Assembly (NCBI GenBank): GCA_948788915.1
Contig: CAQFOZ010000006.1
Coordinates: 1 to 59,846, forward strand
Reading direction: 5' to 3'
DNA: 59,846 nt
DNA from: an uncultured Muribaculaceae bacterium
GTDB taxonomy: Bacteria; Bacteroidota; Bacteroidia; Bacteroidales; Muribaculaceae
In this document: positions 27,488 through 36,183 of the stretch, in pieces
Position numbering within the stretch: position 1 is the first letter of the stretch
Layout of the letters: every line of letters begins with the position of its first letter
Notes under the pieces: generated by a model
The model's database searches: none
Seen by the model: only the letters and a program-made list of their open reading frames with translations
Told to the model about the DNA's origin: nothing
Program-made: the position numbers and the translations under genes

Positions 27488-28534
27488 ATGGGCAAGAAAA
27501 TTCTCATCAGTCGCTTCTCGGCGCTTGGCGACATTGCAATGACCATACCTGCGGTATATGATGCATGTCTCGCCAATCCGGAGCACAATTTCTATTTTCT
27601 TACCCGGAAACATCCGGCCCAGCTTTTTATACATACACCGGAAAACCTCACCATCATAGCTGTAGACCTTGACAACTACAAGGGGGTCAAGGGGATCTGG
27701 CGCCTTGCGGCATCTCTGAAGTCAAGTTATTCAATAGACACTTTCCTTGATCTGCATGATGTGGTGCGCACAAAGCTTCTGCGTGCGTTTCTGGCTATCC
27801 GGGGAGTGAAGACATTCCATTTAAACAAAAGTCGCGCCCAGCGTAAAAAACTGACGCGACGACACAAAAAAATACTTCTTCCGCTAAAGCCCACCACCAA
27901 GCGCTACCGCGATGTGTTCACGGCAGCCGGGCTTCAGATGAACGCCCGGTTCAAATCCCTTTTCGGACAAGAAAAGGGAATGCCCGCGTGTTTCGCTGCC
28001 GCCACACCGCATAAAAAAGAAAACGAATTCTGGATGGCTGTAGCTCCTTTCGCTCAACATGAGGGTAAAATCTATCCTTTCCCGCTTATGAAAAAAGTGA
28101 TAGAAGAGGCTGCAAAGCGACCCGACATCAAAATTTTTATCTTCGGATTCGGCCCTCGGGAAGAAAAACTTATCGCATCCATCGCAGAAGAATATCCGAA
28201 CATCGTAAACATGGCAGCTAAAAAAATAGGATTAGGCAACGAACTTGCTTTGCTAAGCCACTGTGATGTCATGCTGTCTATGGATTCAGCCAACATGCAC
28301 CTTGCCTCTCTTGTAGGGCTTCGCAGTGTCAGCATATGGGGAGCTACCCATCCCTACACCGGTTTCTTCGGATGGCATCAGGATGTTGCGGATGCCGTCC
28401 AGCTTGACATGACCTGTCGCCCATGTTCTATCTACGGGAACAAGCCGTGCCAGCGGGGCGATTACCACTGTCTGTGGGGAATAACCCCACAGATGATCAT
28501 TCAGAGGCTGCAAATTCCATCAGGTAAGCCTTGA
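27488..28534 (+). CDS. Glycosyltransferase family 9 (heptosyltransferase-like)
   Basis: 348 residues with a GT-B fold. The N-terminal ILISRFSALGDIAMTIPAVY is the GT9 signature, and the C-terminal half has the donor-binding site (GNELALLSHCDVMLSMDSAN, MHLASLVGLRSVSIWGATHP). It probably adds heptose or a related sugar to the lipopolysaccharide inner core at the cytoplasmic face of the inner membrane. Its 3' end overlaps the convergent prfB gene by 38 bases, a compact arrangement with no terminator between. Confidence 0.92.
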   Translation: MGKKILISRFSALGDIAMTIPAVYDACLANPEHNFYFLTRKHPAQLFIHTPENLTIIAVDLDNYKGVKGIWRLAASLKSSYSIDTFLDLHDVVRTKLLRAFLAIRGVKTFHLNKSRAQRKKLTRRHKKILLPLKPTTKRYRDVFTAAGLQMNARFKSLFGQEKGMPACFAAATPHKKENEFWMAVAPFAQHEGKIYPFPLMKKVIEEAAKRPDIKIFIFGFGPREEKLIASIAEEYPNIVNMAAKKIGLGNELALLSHCDVMLSMDSANMHLASLVGLRSVSIWGATHPYTGFFGWHQDVADAVQLDMTCRPCSIYGNKPCQRGDYHCLWGITPQMIIQRLQIPSGKP

Positions 28535-29609
28535 TGAATTCATCTATCTCTCCATCCATCACTCCATTGACATCGGAAGTCTGATAGTTGGTGCGATGAT
28601 CCTTCACCCTGCGGTCGTCAAACACATAGCTTCTGATCTGACTTCCCCATTCAATTTTCTTTTTGCCGGCCTCAACCTTTGCCTGCTCCTCCATTCTGTG
28701 CTGCAACTCTTTGTCATATAAGATTGAGCGCAACTGGCGCATCGCATTCTCCTTGTTCTTGGGCTGATCTCGTGTTTCCGTGTTCTCAATAAGAATCTCC
28801 TCTTCCTCTCCGGTATACGGGTCCTTATACTGATAACGGAGTCGTACTCCGGACTCTACCTTATTAACATTCTGCCCGCCGGCACCACCTGAGCGGAATG
28901 TATCCCATGATATGCGGGCCGTCTCCACATTCACTTCAATTGTATCGTCTACCAAAGGAGTCACAAACACGGAAGCAAAAGATGTCATACGTTTTCCCTG
29001 AGCGTTATACGGGCTAACGCGAACCAGACGGTGCACACCGTTCTCGCTTTTCAGAAAACCATATGCGTAATCTCCTTCTATATTTATTGTAACGGACTTG
29101 ATTCCCGCCTCATCGCCATCAAGAATCTGCGCAATAGAAGTCTTATAGCCATGTCGTTCAGCATAACGCAGATACAGGCGCATAAGCATTGAAGCCCAGT
29201 CCTGACTCTCCGTGCCTCCCGCTCCGGAATTAATCTTCAGAACCACCCCGAGTTTGTCCTCTTCACGGCGTAGCATATTGCGGAGTTCCAGTTTCTCGAT
29301 CTCCTTGATTGTCTCGTCATACTGTTTGTCGACATCCTCTTCAGTCACAAGTTCCTCTTTGACAAAATCGAACGCAAGACGCAGTTCTTCTCCCTGTTTC
29401 TCCAATGCCGTATACGAATCTATCCAGAAATGCAATTCTTTGATCTTGCGCATCTGTGCCTCTGCTTTCTCACGGTCTTCCCAGAAATCAGCCACATGCG
29501 TGCGCAGTTCTTCCTCTTCTACTTCAATGCGTTTTGAATCTATGTCCAGATAATGCTTCAGAGCTTCTATGCGCTCCTCTACATCTTTAAGTTGTTCAAG
29601 TGTTATCAT
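28497..29609 (-). CDS. prfB: Peptide chain release factor 2
   Basis: 370 residues. It recognises UAA and UGA and triggers peptide release. The GGQ motif sits in SGGAGGQNVNKVES (near residue 245). The stop-reading tripeptide is SPY (in VSPYNAQGKRMTSFAS) rather than the SPF of E. coli; from memory, this is the usual Bacteroidetes form. The reading frame is continuous through LKHYLDIDSKR, so there is no programmed +1 frameshift with internal UGA as in many bacteria. Start ATG at 29609. Confidence 0.96.
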   Translation of the reverse strand: MITLEQLKDVEERIEALKHYLDIDSKRIEVEEEELRTHVADFWEDREKAEAQMRKIKELHFWIDSYTALEKQGEELRLAFDFVKEELVTEEDVDKQYDETIKEIEKLELRNMLRREEDKLGVVLKINSGAGGTESQDWASMLMRLYLRYAERHGYKTSIAQILDGDEAGIKSVTINIEGDYAYGFLKSENGVHRLVRVSPYNAQGKRMTSFASVFVTPLVDDTIEVNVETARISWDTFRSGGAGGQNVNKVESGVRLRYQYKDPYTGEEEEILIENTETRDQPKNKENAMRQLRSILYDKELQHRMEEQAKVEAGKKKIEWGSQIRSYVFDDRRVKDHRTNYQTSDVNGVMDGEIDEFIKAYLMEFAASE

Positions 29610-29624
29610 TGTCTGTATTGCTTA

Positions 29625-29658
29625 TTTGTAATTAAGGTATATCTTTGTAATTAAGGTA
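29625..29658. repeat. Tandem duplication at the end of the acyl-CoA synthetase gene
   Basis: TTTGTAATTAAGGTA occurs at 29625-29639 and again at 29644-29658. The second copy includes the gene's stop codon, so the last bases of the gene were duplicated into the intergenic space. Confidence 0.7.
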
Positions 29659-31474
29659 CATCTTCATACATACTCTCGATCTCTTTGGCATATCGTTTTG
29701 CCACAACGGGACGGCGCACCTTCATTGTATTGGTCACCTCTCCATTCATAATTGAGAAATGATGAGGGATAAGTGTGATTCTCTTGATACGCTCATAGGA
29801 GGCAAGATCTTTCTGCAGCACGTCTATCTGTGACAGTACAAATGCCACTGTTTTGGGGTTATCACATAATTCCTTCGGGTCATCGAAAGGTATGCCGTTC
29901 TTATCCGCCCAGGCTCTGAGCTGAGAAAAATTGGGAACAACCAGAGCCGTGACGAATTTACGCCTGTCACCGATCACCGCCACCTCGTCTATGAATTTGT
30001 TTTCAGCAAGACGACTCTCGAGCATCTGGGGAGCAATGTATTTGCCATTGGAGGTCTTGAACAGATCCTTTACTCTTTCGGTAAGCACAAGAGCACCTTC
30101 AGGATTGATATATCCGGCATCCCCTGTGCGGAAATAGCCGTCTTCCGTAAAGGCCGCTTCATTGGCTTTCGGATTCCGATAATAGCCTGGAGTCACACTA
30201 TCGGCTTTCACAAGGATTTCCCCATTATCGTCAATTCTGACTTTTATTCCCGGCAACGGAACCCCGACTGTGCCTATCTGATAACCCACAGGCGGGAAAC
30301 AACTCACAGTAGCCGTCGTTTCGCTGAGTCCGTATCCTATAATCACTTCTATCCCTACTGAATGCAGGAACCGACATATATTATCGCTCAGAGGGGCACC
30401 TGCTGTCGGGAAAAAATTCGGGTCCGGGATACCTATCGCCTTTTTCAGTTTACTGAATACACGTTTATCCCAAAATCTGTATTCCCGTTCCAGAAACTTC
30501 GGCACAGGTTTATTGACCCTCCTGTATTTAAGATTACGCAAATAGCCGGCCCGGATAGCCCGCTTTACCATCAGACGTTGCAAAGGTCCCATCTGCGATA
30601 TTTTCTCTCTTACACCGGCATATACTTTTTCCCAAAAGCGGGGGACACAACACATGATATTGGGCTCGACCTCCTTGATTGTATCTTGAATCAATCTGGG
30701 ATCATAATTTATAGCTGATGGCAATCCCTTTGTCAGGCAGAAGAAACTCCATGCCTTTTCAAGAATGTGGGACATAGGCAGAAATGCCATTGAAATATCT
30801 GTATCCTTTATCTGCTGGAGAAATTCAAGATGCTTCTCTATAGTGGCATCATAATTGGAATGGGTTATAACCACTCCTTTCGGCTCACCCGTAGTTCCGG
30901 AAGTATAAATAAGAGTTGCCATGTCTTCCGGCAAACCTCTCCCCGCACGAGCACAAACCTCACGCTTCACTTCTTCTGGAGCAATCTCTCCCATTTTTAT
31001 AAATTCATCCCAGAGGATAGAGACCCTGTCGTCTTCAGCAATCTCAAGTCCTTCGGAATTGAACACTACAATCTTTATGATCTGCTCCGGATGGCTTTTC
31101 CAAAAATTATAAGCAAGAGGATATTGGTTCTTGTCACCGACAAAAAGCACACGTGCCTCCCCGTTTGAGACTATAAAATCAAATTGCGACTGCGAGCTGC
31201 TTGAATACAGCGGAATTACAGCGATACGGTTGCGGAATGCTCCGAATTCTGTAATAAGTATTTGGGGTGTATTGGGAGAACAAATGGCAATAATATCTTT
31301 CTCAATAAGAGACATCATAGCCAAAGCTTTTGAAGCGGTCTCTACCTGCGCGGCAAACTCAATCCAGCTTGTAGGCTTCCACTTCCCGTTTTTACTCCAA
31401 CAGAAACGATATGCTTCTCTCTCTCCAAACTTCCGGGCATTGTCATTAATTATTTCTACCAGTCTATTCGCCAT
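29651..31474 (-). CDS. Long-chain acyl-CoA synthetase (AMP-binding)
   Basis: 607 residues. ATP-dependent activation of a carboxylic acid to its CoA thioester. The AMP-binding P-loop is LIYTSGTTGEPKGVV (near residue 190). A5 is GYGLSETTATVS, A7 is YFRTGDAGYI and A8 is ERVKDLFKTSNGKYIAPQ, all intact; the C-terminal lysine motif region (TNTMKVRR) is present. Closest in style to long-chain fatty acyl-CoA ligases. It follows the SDR gene by 124 bases in the same direction; a bile-acid-type substrate is possible in view of those neighbours but not shown. Confidence 0.92.
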   Translation of the reverse strand: MANRLVEIINDNARKFGEREAYRFCWSKNGKWKPTSWIEFAAQVETASKALAMMSLIEKDIIAICSPNTPQILITEFGAFRNRIAVIPLYSSSSQSQFDFIVSNGEARVLFVGDKNQYPLAYNFWKSHPEQIIKIVVFNSEGLEIAEDDRVSILWDEFIKMGEIAPEEVKREVCARAGRGLPEDMATLIYTSGTTGEPKGVVITHSNYDATIEKHLEFLQQIKDTDISMAFLPMSHILEKAWSFFCLTKGLPSAINYDPRLIQDTIKEVEPNIMCCVPRFWEKVYAGVREKISQMGPLQRLMVKRAIRAGYLRNLKYRRVNKPVPKFLEREYRFWDKRVFSKLKKAIGIPDPNFFPTAGAPLSDNICRFLHSVGIEVIIGYGLSETTATVSCFPPVGYQIGTVGVPLPGIKVRIDDNGEILVKADSVTPGYYRNPKANEAAFTEDGYFRTGDAGYINPEGALVLTERVKDLFKTSNGKYIAPQMLESRLAENKFIDEVAVIGDRRKFVTALVVPNFSQLRAWADKNGIPFDDPKELCDNPKTVAFVLSQIDVLQKDLASYERIKRITLIPHHFSIMNGEVTNTMKVRRPVVAKRYAKEIESMYEDVP

Positions 31475-31598
31475 TTTCTTTCTTTATTTTTATTCCCCGG
31501 ATCCTCTTCATTCCTGTAGTCCGTTAACATACAAGGGTGCATCCATCAATGTCTCTCCTTTCATTTACACCCCAATATGGACAAAGCCATTTCTCTAT

Positions 31599-32408
31599 TT
31601 ATCTTTCTATTCCCCGGTCAAGCATCTTCCGCTTGACCAACATTCTTACGCCCGTAGGCATTATTGAAACAAACACAATGGAAACACGGTTCAGCATCCC
31701 GTTGATATATTGTTTCTTACCCTTTACCATCCTCTTCAAGGCCCCTTTCACAAACTGTTCGGGAGTAGCAAGCGCCCCAATCCTTACCGCGAGCCTTTTC
31801 AACGGCTCAGGCAGTCCGAAAAGATCTGTGGCAATACCTCCCGGACAAGCCACAGTTACTGTCACACCATAATCTCGCATCTCATAATGCAACGCCCTGC
31901 TGAACACCCTTATGTATGCCTTGGTAGCTGAATACAAAGCTATCCCCGGCATTGGCATCCAACATGACATAGAGGACATGTTCAATATTCTGCCTCTACC
32001 CTGATCTTTAAAACGCATTGCGAATCTGCGACTCAACGCAGTCACAGCCTCTACATGCAATTTCAGGAAACAATCTATTTTACGTTCGGGAGTCTCGGAA
32101 ACCGGCTTAAAACTGAAAACACCGGCATTGTTTATCAGATAATCTATACTTATATTATTCGAATCGATAAATTCAATCAATCTGTCGGCACATCCATTTT
32201 CTGTCAGATCAAGATTCACTATATATGTCTTGACCCCAGAGTCCCGAGCAATCTCCTTCGAATAAAAATCAAGTTGCTCGGGCTGATTACTGACCATTAC
32301 AAGATTGCATCCATGCCTTGCAAGCTCCCGGCAGAAGCACAGTCCTATGCCGCTGCTTGCTCCTGTCACAACCGCCACTCTGTCTTTCAGTTCTTTCCAG
32401 ACTCCCAT
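31599..32408 (-). CDS. SDR-family NAD(P)-dependent oxidoreductase, possible hydroxysteroid dehydrogenase
   Basis: 269 residues from the ATG at 32408, ten bases after the preceding stop. An upstream ATG at 32456 would overlap that gene. Classical SDR: cofactor loop TGASSGIG (near residue 16), NNAG (LINNAGVF), catalytic Ser in MSSMSCW and YSATK (catalytic Tyr and Lys). The C-terminal end is basic and hydrophobic. It is the third gene of a leftward set after a steroid 5-alpha-reductase-like protein and an Old Yellow Enzyme-type reductase, which makes a 3-beta-hydroxysteroid dehydrogenase role likely. General SDR is certain; substrate is inference. Confidence 0.85.
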   Translation of the reverse strand: MGVWKELKDRVAVVTGASSGIGLCFCRELARHGCNLVMVSNQPEQLDFYSKEIARDSGVKTYIVNLDLTENGCADRLIEFIDSNNISIDYLINNAGVFSFKPVSETPERKIDCFLKLHVEAVTALSRRFAMRFKDQGRGRILNMSSMSCWMPMPGIALYSATKAYIRVFSRALHYEMRDYGVTVTVACPGGIATDLFGLPEPLKRLAVRIGALATPEQFVKGALKRMVKGKKQYINGMLNRVSIVFVSIMPTGVRMLVKRKMLDRGIER

Positions 32409-32418
32409 GTCTACTCGA

Positions 32419-33675
32419 TTACTTGGATTCTGCGATCTTGCTCTCCCATTGGGCATTCTGACGCTTAATCTTATTGATCTCGCGCTCTATGGCAGGAGTT
32501 AGATCTTTACAGTGATGATGACAAGCCATCTCTTTGGAATACATCCGCGCTATACAGTAGTTGACATGATCGCAACCACATCTGTGGGACTCCTCTTCCC
32601 GCATTCTGTTCACAAAGTCAGGCTCATTGAGCAACGCGCGCCCCATCTGTATGAAATCAAAGTTCTCTTTGTCAAGAACAGTCTCGGCATTATCACGGCT
32701 GACGACCCCTCCCACATAAACCAACGGCAGGTTAAGCTCCTTGCGGAAAAGCTTTGCATCTTCCAGAAAATACAATTCCTTGAAGGGAGATTTCCTTATC
32801 ATATATTTTCCTGCAAGACGCACCCCATATTTAAGCCACAGTTCTTTCATATAATGGGTCATGGAGTATATCGGCATCTGACCGCGCATCACATACATGG
32901 GAGCTTTGCTTACAAAGCCTCCGGACAGGACAAGGGCATGCACACCGGCACGTTCTATCTCCTTGGCAACCTCAATACATTCGTCTATTTCCAGTCCCCC
33001 TTTGAATCCGTCACGCATGTTGGTCTTTACCAACACACCCATATCCGAGCCAGCCGCCTTCATTACTTCCTCGAGACACATGTTCATAAACGTCATTCGC
33101 TGACGCAAATCACCTCCGAACTCATCTTTACGGCGGTTCGTATATGGTGAAAGGAACTGCGAGACAAGGTATCCGTGACCGCAATGGACCTCAACGCAAT
33201 CAAATCCGGCATCTCTGGCTGTATTCACCGCCGTGCCGAAATCACGGGCCAGTTGTTTTAGCTCATCCTTGCGCAGGCCTCGCACAAATGTAGGAGAATA
33301 CAGATTGAATCCAGTTGTAGCTCCCACTGGAGTTCCACCGGCAGTAGAACGATGCGTCATGTTTCCGCAATGACCTATCTGTATGGATGCCTTGGCCCCC
33401 TCATCGTGTATCCTGTCTGTAATGTCTCTAAGCGGTGACACAATTTCCGGACGAAGCCACAGCTGAGTTGTAAAAGACAATGCAGAGCGGCACACTCCTG
33501 CATAGGCAAGAGTGGTCATACCCACTCCTCCGCGAGCCACAGAAACGTGGTAGTCACGGAGCATTTCCGTAGGCCCATTATTTTTTCCCATTCCTTCAAA
33601 TGCCGCTGAACGAATTGTGCGGTTACGCAATTCTACCGGTCCGATTTTTCCGGGAGTAAAAAGTTTAGTCTCCAT
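32419..33675 (-). CDS. Old Yellow Enzyme-family NADH:flavin oxidoreductase, BaiCD/5BR-like
   Basis: 418 residues from the ATG at 33675; an earlier ATG at 33732 would overlap the upstream gene. TIM-barrel OYE fold: LFTPGKIGPVELRNRTI at the start, SIQIGHCGN, and the H-x-x-H/GYL region (DCVEVHCGHGYLVSQFLSP). RRKDEFGGDLRQRMTF and the late FMN site YVGGVVSRDNAETVL follow. It ends in a Cys-rich segment (HRCGCDHVNYCIARM then ACHHHC) like the iron-sulfur loop of 2,4-dienoyl-CoA reductase types, but the further FAD domain of full-length BaiCD is absent. Context suggests reduction of a 3-oxo-delta-4 steroid or bile acid ring. Confidence 0.85.
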   Translation of the reverse strand: METKLFTPGKIGPVELRNRTIRSAAFEGMGKNNGPTEMLRDYHVSVARGGVGMTTLAYAGVCRSALSFTTQLWLRPEIVSPLRDITDRIHDEGAKASIQIGHCGNMTHRSTAGGTPVGATTGFNLYSPTFVRGLRKDELKQLARDFGTAVNTARDAGFDCVEVHCGHGYLVSQFLSPYTNRRKDEFGGDLRQRMTFMNMCLEEVMKAAGSDMGVLVKTNMRDGFKGGLEIDECIEVAKEIERAGVHALVLSGGFVSKAPMYVMRGQMPIYSMTHYMKELWLKYGVRLAGKYMIRKSPFKELYFLEDAKLFRKELNLPLVYVGGVVSRDNAETVLDKENFDFIQMGRALLNEPDFVNRMREEESHRCGCDHVNYCIARMYSKEMACHHHCKDLTPAIEREINKIKRQNAQWESKIAESK

Positions 33676-33728
33676 ATATTTATAATCTATTGCGGAATCA
33701 ATGGATTCATTTATCAACAAAACTGAAC

Positions 33729-34514
33729 TCAATATATGAAAGGAATTATATTTTTCCTTTTCAATTTCTTGTATTCATCCCCAAATTCCGCCTCATATCT
33801 TTTATTTATTTTTACAGCACGGGGAGCCAGATTAGCAAATGTCCAGACCGCGAATGCAAGTCCTCCAAGACTCCACGTCAGGATCGCATAACCCGTCCAC
33901 TCCACAAGCTCTCCGAAATAATTTGCAGAAGCCACATAATTGTAAAAGCCGCCATAAGGGATGTAATGTCCCGTATCTCCAGGCTTGCGCAGATTACGTA
34001 TAATGTGATCCGAATGAAGATTTATGCACATGCCTGACACAAACACCACAGTACCAAGAATGAATAACGGACTCCACAGCCATGAGATGCCATAATATGC
34101 CGGAGGAGAGACATAAAACAGCCAGCCGCCGATCATATATGCATTTATCACATTAAATATTATTCCCATTAACATGATCACAAGTGGCATACGGCTCTTT
34201 CCACGCATCCTGAACGGGAAAATAAACGACCGCTGAAAATAATGAATCAGAAACAGCAAAGCCATTACTGAAGGAACTATCTCACCACTCCGTGGACTGA
34301 ACGCCCACAAGAGAGACATCGCCAGAAAAGCAGGAGTCTCCATCAGCACCCAACCGAGTTTATTGCTGACTGCCGGTCCCCATTTCTTCTGATACATCAT
34401 GCCGTAGCCTGCAGTAATACGGTGCAGAGCAATAAAAACCGGAACTGCCAGACACAGCATACTTGCCACCACCCCGTAATAAAAATCTTCTGTAAAAATT
34501 ATCGTATTCTGCAT
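33729..34514 (-). CDS. Steroid 5-alpha-reductase-like membrane protein
   Basis: 261 residues from the ATG at 34514, chosen over 34529 because the promoter leaves almost no leader for the earlier codon. About six membrane helices. The C-terminal half has the family signature: NLHSDHIIRNLRKPGD, IPYGGFYNYVASANYFGEL, EWTGYAIL, ANLAPRAVKINKRYEAEFGD and a YKKLKRKNIIPFIY ending. These are the NADPH-binding and catalytic parts of 3-oxo-5-alpha-steroid 4-dehydrogenases. Predicted to reduce the C4-C5 double bond of 3-oxo-delta-4 steroids to the 5-alpha (allo) form. First gene of the cluster with the OYE and SDR genes. Confidence 0.9.
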   Translation of the reverse strand: MQNTIIFTEDFYYGVVASMLCLAVPVFIALHRITAGYGMMYQKKWGPAVSNKLGWVLMETPAFLAMSLLWAFSPRSGEIVPSVMALLFLIHYFQRSFIFPFRMRGKSRMPLVIMLMGIIFNVINAYMIGGWLFYVSPPAYYGISWLWSPLFILGTVVFVSGMCINLHSDHIIRNLRKPGDTGHYIPYGGFYNYVASANYFGELVEWTGYAILTWSLGGLAFAVWTFANLAPRAVKINKRYEAEFGDEYKKLKRKNIIPFIY

Positions 34515-34538
34515 TGTAGTCGACTGCATAACAAATTA

Positions 34539-34569
34539 CAAAGGTAACCTAAAATGGCAAAACAGCAAA
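34539..34569 (-). promoter_or_regulatory. Promoter of the 5-alpha-reductase-OYE-SDR cluster
   Basis: On the minus strand TTTG (34569-34566), 19 bases, then TACCTTTG (34546-34539): a textbook Bacteroidetes promoter. Transcription would start near 34532, which favours the ATG at 34514. Confidence 0.85.
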
Positions 34570-34741
34570 AACAAACTTTCCAAATCCCTATTTTTTATAA
34601 ATTGCATGCATATTACACAATCTATTGCATAATGTTAATATTTTACTTAATTTTACAACATCAATTACGTTAATTGTTGCCCATATAAATAAACTTATAT
34701 TAAAAAAGGCTATATTCAAACAAAAGTCAAATCTACAAAAG

Positions 34742-36079
34742 ATGAAAGCAAAAGAAATTCTTGCAGACCTGCAGATGCGTTTTCCCAATGAACCGGAATA
34801 TCTTCAGGCAGTAGAGGAAGTGTTAAACTCAATCGAAGACGTATACAATGAGTATCCTGCATTTGAGAACGAAAATCTGATCGAACGCCTCTGTATTCCA
34901 GACCGGATTTACAGTTTTAGAGTCAGCTGGATAGATGATCACGGAAAAGTGCGCACCAACATGGGCTACCGGGTTCAGCACAACAATGCCATTGGTCCCT
35001 ATAAAGGCGGTATCAGATTCCATTCATCTGTAAATCTGTCGATTCTAAAATTCCTTGCTTTCGAGCAGACATTCAAGAACTCGCTTACAACACTTGCGAT
35101 GGGTGGTGCCAAAGGCGGCAGCGATTTCTCTCCGCGAGGAAAAAGCGACATGGAAGTGATGCGCTTCTGTCAGGCATACATCAACGAACTGTACCGGCAC
35201 ATAGGTGCGGACACTGATGTACCCGCAGGAGACATAGGCGTGGGCGCCAGGGAGGTAGGATACATGTTCGGGTGGTATAAGAAAATGCAGAAAGAATTCA
35301 CAGGTTCCTTTACCGGCAAAGGACTCGCCTTCGGAGGTTCCCTGATGCGTCCCGAAGCCACCGGATACGGAAACGTGTATTTCCTTCTGAATATGCTCGC
35401 CACACAGGGCATTGACATCAAAGGGAAACGTGTAGCGATATCCGGCTCGGGGAACGTAGCGCTATACACCGCAGAAAAGATTATCAGCCTCGGAGCCAAA
35501 GTCGTTTCATTAAGCGACAGCAACGGAACGGTAATAATAGAAAACGGCCTGACACAAGAACAATACGAACGTATATTTGATCTCAAGATGCTTTATCGCG
35601 GTAGAATCAGTGAATTTGCGGAAGCCGAAGGACTTCCATACTACCCGGGGAAACGTCCGTGGAGACTTGTAAAATGCGATATCGCAATGCCCTCCGCTAC
35701 ACAGAATGAGATTGACGGAGAAGATGCGAACGCACTGATAGAAGGAGGATGCATAGCCGTCAGCGAAGGCGCCAACATGCCCTCCACCCGCGAAGCCATA
35801 GCCGAATTTTTAAAAGCACGCATACTTTACGCCCCGGGCAAGGCAGCCAACGCAGGAGGGGTTTCCGTATCAGGGCTGGAGATGGCACAAAATGCCCAGA
35901 AAATAAGCTGGACAGCCGAAGAAGTCGATGAACGTCTGAGACACATTATGCTCGACATTCATAACCAATGTGTGGAATACGGCAAAGAGCCCGACGGATA
36001 TGTCAACTACGTCAAAGGAGCCAACACCGCAGGCTTCCTGAAGGTAGCCAAAGCCATGCACGCCCAGGGTATTGTTTAG
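34742..36079 (+). CDS. gdhA: NADP-specific glutamate dehydrogenase
   Basis: 445 residues from the ATG at 34742 (MKAKEILADLQ); in-frame codons upstream look non-coding. Catalyses the reversible amination of 2-oxoglutarate to glutamate, the main ammonia-assimilation route in Bacteroidales. The catalytic lysine region is PYKGGIRFH and GGAKGGSDFSPRGKSD, the NADP-binding loop is VAISGSGNVALYTAEK, and the hexamer-type C-terminus is complete. The true stop is TAG, further evidence that TAG ends genes normally in this genome. No clear terminator before the downstream recombinase. Confidence 0.96.
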   Translation: MKAKEILADLQMRFPNEPEYLQAVEEVLNSIEDVYNEYPAFENENLIERLCIPDRIYSFRVSWIDDHGKVRTNMGYRVQHNNAIGPYKGGIRFHSSVNLSILKFLAFEQTFKNSLTTLAMGGAKGGSDFSPRGKSDMEVMRFCQAYINELYRHIGADTDVPAGDIGVGAREVGYMFGWYKKMQKEFTGSFTGKGLAFGGSLMRPEATGYGNVYFLLNMLATQGIDIKGKRVAISGSGNVALYTAEKIISLGAKVVSLSDSNGTVIIENGLTQEQYERIFDLKMLYRGRISEFAEAEGLPYYPGKRPWRLVKCDIAMPSATQNEIDGEDANALIEGGCIAVSEGANMPSTREAIAEFLKARILYAPGKAANAGGVSVSGLEMAQNAQKISWTAEEVDERLRHIMLDIHNQCVEYGKEPDGYVNYVKGANTAGFLKVAKAMHAQGIV

Positions 36080-36093
36080 AAACTTTGAAACTG

Positions 36094-36183
36094 TTTATTG
36101 ATGCCATATCTGTTTATTGCGCTCTGTAATTTATAACTTATACTTATAGAGAACAATTAATAAACAGGTATGGCATCAATAAA
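36094..36183. repeat. 25-bp inverted repeats at the recombinase start, 40 bp apart
   Basis: 36094-36118 and 36159-36183 are inverted copies with a single mismatch (arm core TTGATGCCATA). The right arm contains the recombinase start codon and its first codons, so inverting the segment would restore the same start. The 40-base middle is AT-rich. Candidates are a recombinase-binding operator or a small invertible switch. Confidence 0.7.

Noticed and set aside
28497..29609. Programmed frameshift in prfB.
   Set aside because: The frame is continuous with no internal UGA at the usual site.
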